DNA of 64,000 bases from JAJCZZ01 sp964569085 (lineage in GTDB: Bacteria > Gemmatimonadota > Gemmatimonadetes > Longimicrobiales > Gaopeijiaceae), in assembly GCA_964569085.1 (NCBI GenBank), contig CAZMTA010000020.1, forward strand, positions 1 to 64,000. Direction: 5' to 3'. The notes beneath the pieces were generated by a model that saw nothing but the letters and a program-made list of their open reading frames with translations, ran no database searches and was not told the origin of the DNA. The position numbers and the translations under genes are program-made. This document shows, in pieces, positions 62,346-64,000 of this stretch (its first letter is position 1; each line of letters begins with the position of its first letter).

Positions 62346-63218
62346 ATGACACGCCTGCCTCCGGCTCCGTCCCCCGGGTACGACCGACCTCGTACCCGGG
62401 GGGCTCGCCGGACTCTGCTCGGGATCCTCCTGGTGGCCCTGGCCTGCGGGCCCGGGGAGGACCACGACACCGCCCCGTCCGAGGACCGGACCGCGGCCCC
62501 CGCGGCGGAGCCCGCCCCCGACACCGCGACGGGCGCCTCCGAGGACGCGGTGAGCCGGCTGGTCGACTTCCGGCCCACCACGCCCGAGGCCGCCGGGGGG
62601 GTGTTCGCCCACGGCCCCCACGGGGTGGTGGGGTGCGCCCGGTGCCACCCCGCCCCCGCCGGCCACACCACCCACCCGTCCGTCGAGTGCCTCCTGTGCC
62701 ACGGCGACCCGGCGGCCCGGACGCCGGTGTCCCCGGACTCGGACTGCTCGGCGTGCCACCACGCCCCCGACCAGGAGCTCGGGTGCGCCGGATGCCACGC
62801 GGGGATCGGGGCACGCCCGTCCGCGTCCCTGCCCCGCCCCCTGGCCGTGGCGGGGACGGAGCACGTCCGGCCCCTTCCCTTCCTCCACGCCCGCCATCCG
62901 TCGGTGGCGTGCGCGAGCTGCCACGGCCCGGGCGCCGCCGTGACCCAGGACGTGGAGTGCGCGAGCTGCCACGAGGAGCACCACCGGCCCGAGGCGGACT
63001 GCGCCGCGTGCCACGAGGCCCCTCCCGAGACCGCCCACGACCGGGAGACCCACCGGGGGTGCTCCGGAAGCGGCTGCCACGTCGACGCCAGCGTGCCCGA
63101 CCTCCAGGGGGGACGGCCCGTCTGCCTCTCCTGCCACGTGGAGCTCCGAGACCACAAGGAGGGACGCCCATGCGCCCCCTGCCACCAGCTCGCGGCCGTC
63201 CCGGGAGGAGCGCCGTGA
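62346..63218 (+). CDS. Multiheme c-type cytochrome, ten haem sites
   Basis: A 290-residue protein with an N-terminal signal anchor (GILLVALACG, possibly lipidated at the Cys). It is very haem-dense: nine CxxCH sites (CARCH, CLLCH, CSACH, CAGCH, CASCH twice, CAACH, CLSCH, CAPCH) and a CX4CH site (CSGSGCH), in about 200 residues. Density and size are like MtrA-type decahaem wires. The stop overlaps the next gene by 3 nt (GTGA), so the cytochrome and the beta-barrel candidate are coupled. A His/Pro-rich linker precedes the first haem. Confidence 0.87.
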   Translation: MTRLPPAPSPGYDRPRTRGARRTLLGILLVALACGPGEDHDTAPSEDRTAAPAAEPAPDTATGASEDAVSRLVDFRPTTPEAAGGVFAHGPHGVVGCARCHPAPAGHTTHPSVECLLCHGDPAARTPVSPDSDCSACHHAPDQELGCAGCHAGIGARPSASLPRPLAVAGTEHVRPLPFLHARHPSVACASCHGPGAAVTQDVECASCHEEHHRPEADCAACHEAPPETAHDRETHRGCSGSGCHVDASVPDLQGGRPVCLSCHVELRDHKEGRPCAPCHQLAAVPGGAP

Positions 63219-64000
63219 TCCGGGCCCGGTGCGGTTCGGGCCTGATCCTCCCCGCCGCCGCCCTCCTGGCCTGGGGCCTCGTGCCCGCCTGGGCGGGCGG
63301 TCAGCAGGTGCGGGTCACGGGAGTGAGCACCCTCCGTCACGTCGAGGCCCGTCCCCTCCGGGCCGACAGCGTGCACGTGGACGAGACCCGGGGAAGCGGG
63401 CTGCTCCGCCGGGGTCCGGACGGACAGGTGGTGCGATGCGTCGTCGGCGCGACGTGGTGCGGGTACCTGGCCTCCGGAGCCGCCGTCTCCACCTCGCCGG
63501 CCAACCAGGATCTGATCGTCTCCGCCTGGGGCCTGGCCCGGGGTCTCCGTGCCCAGGCCCACGTTCGGGCCCGCACGGTGCTGGCCGGAGAGGAGCACCT
63601 CTGGCCACGGTCGGACGAGGCCTTCGAGGCGCTCACGGCGTACGTGGAGCTGGACCGCCGCCGGCTCCGGCTCCGGGCGGGGCGCCACTGGGTCGTGGAC
63701 GGGCTGGGGACGACCAGCGTGGACGGCGCCACGGTGGAGGTGCGCCCGGGAGCGGGGCTCTCCGTGGCCCTCTTCGGCGGGCGCGGCCTCCTGCGCGGCC
63801 TCTCCGAGCCCCGCACGGGTGGAGCCCTGGCCGCCCTGGAGCCCTTCGCCCCCGACGCCGAGGACGTCCTCCTCGGGGCCCGGGCGCGGTGGAACGGAGC
63901 CGCGGGGGTGGCCGTGTCCGCGTCCTACCGCCGGGAGATCCGTCGGGACCGGCACGCGCTCCACGCGGAGCGGGCGGCCCTGGACGCATCCTGGCGGGGG
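63215..64000 (+). CDS. Probable outer-membrane beta-barrel protein, cut by the window end
   Basis: Open from a GTG at 63215 with a perfect GGAGGAG site to the end of the window (262 codons seen, no stop). A signal peptide is cut near AWAGGQ. After it come many short alternating strands rich in Arg/Leu/Val (for example AYVELDRRRLRLRAGRHWVV, VRPGAGLSVALFGGRGLL), ending each time in turns of Gly/Asp, as in a beta-barrel. The N-terminal pair of Cys (VRCVVGATWCGY) is not a haem site. The overlap with the decahaem cytochrome suggests an MtrB/PioB-like porin. Homology to those is not visible by eye. Confidence 0.55.
   Translation, partial: MIRARCGSGLILPAAALLAWGLVPAWAGGQQVRVTGVSTLRHVEARPLRADSVHVDETRGSGLLRRGPDGQVVRCVVGATWCGYLASGAAVSTSPANQDLIVSAWGLARGLRAQAHVRARTVLAGEEHLWPRSDEAFEALTAYVELDRRRLRLRAGRHWVVDGLGTTSVDGATVEVRPGAGLSVALFGGRGLLRGLSEPRTGGALAALEPFAPDAEDVLLGARARWNGAAGVAVSASYRREIRRDRHALHAERAALDASWRG

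Overview
The window is very GC-rich (clearly above 70%), densely coded and free of visible transposases, integrases or CRISPR arrays. Long open frames antisense to genes are a side effect of the base composition. The gene content fits an aerobic, light-exposed Gram-negative bacterium: TonB receptor, bactofilin, CarH/CruF carotenoid operon, class II photolyase, ergothioneine genes, large BNR-repeat secreted protein and outer-membrane multiheme cytochromes. I suggest Gemmatimonadota or a near relative. This is an inference from gene content, not from a marker gene.

Layout. 1-2,067: tRNA-Leu(UAA), a MerT-MerP fusion whose metal-binding Cys codon is an in-frame TGA followed by a SECIS-like hairpin, a thiol protein of a (seleno)protein-containing family, and a formate/nitrite-type channel. 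2,080-7,903: envelope operon (histidine kinase, bactofilin, methyltransferase, class A PBP). 8,073-11,073: subtilase, RuvC-fold protein, TrmH. 11,231-15,670: light/B12-controlled carotenoid operon carH-cruF-prenyl synthase-crtI, genes overlapping by 4 nt. 15,717-27,366: a minus-strand run with an SDR, class II photolyase, polyprenol-kinase-like protein, processive glycosyltransferase, HEAT-repeat membrane protein and a complete phosphorelay (HPt, receiver, hybrid kinase, REC-GGDEF-REC). 27,527-31,010: PIG-L deacetylase, rpe, rpiA and, divergently, aroF behind a leader-peptide attenuator rich in Tyr/Trp codons. 31,058-36,738: arginine cluster argR-C-B-D-A(GNAT) and argH. A perfect TTGACA/TATAAT promoter and a structured, self-terminating transcript lie between argA and argH. 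36,842-42,896: TonB receptor and BNR-repeat secreted protein.

42,978-52,270: ergothioneine region. A PLP dehydratase overlaps egtC; egtB-egtD-egtA run convergently; a flavin disulfide reductase and an OpuC/EgtU-like ABC importer with SBP-then-permease order diverge from egtB. 52,313-59,828: MscS-type channel, altered-site N-acyl-D-amino-acid deacylase homolog, YkvI-type transporter, creatininase-family hydrolase, a DAACS carrier lacking the usual sodium-site motifs, and glutamate dehydrogenase. 60,166-64,000 (cut by the window edge): a membrane protein, 9-heme and 10-heme cytochromes and the start of a probable outer-membrane beta-barrel, arranged like an extracellular electron conduit.

The strongest candidates for new biology are the Sec-type MerTP, the aroF attenuator, the strong-promoter small RNA upstream of argH, the ergothioneine-linked transporter/reductase set and the cytochrome-porin cluster. 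In two places (aroF leader peptide, argC) the predicted -10 box sits about 7 nt before the start codon, which suggests leaderless mRNAs.
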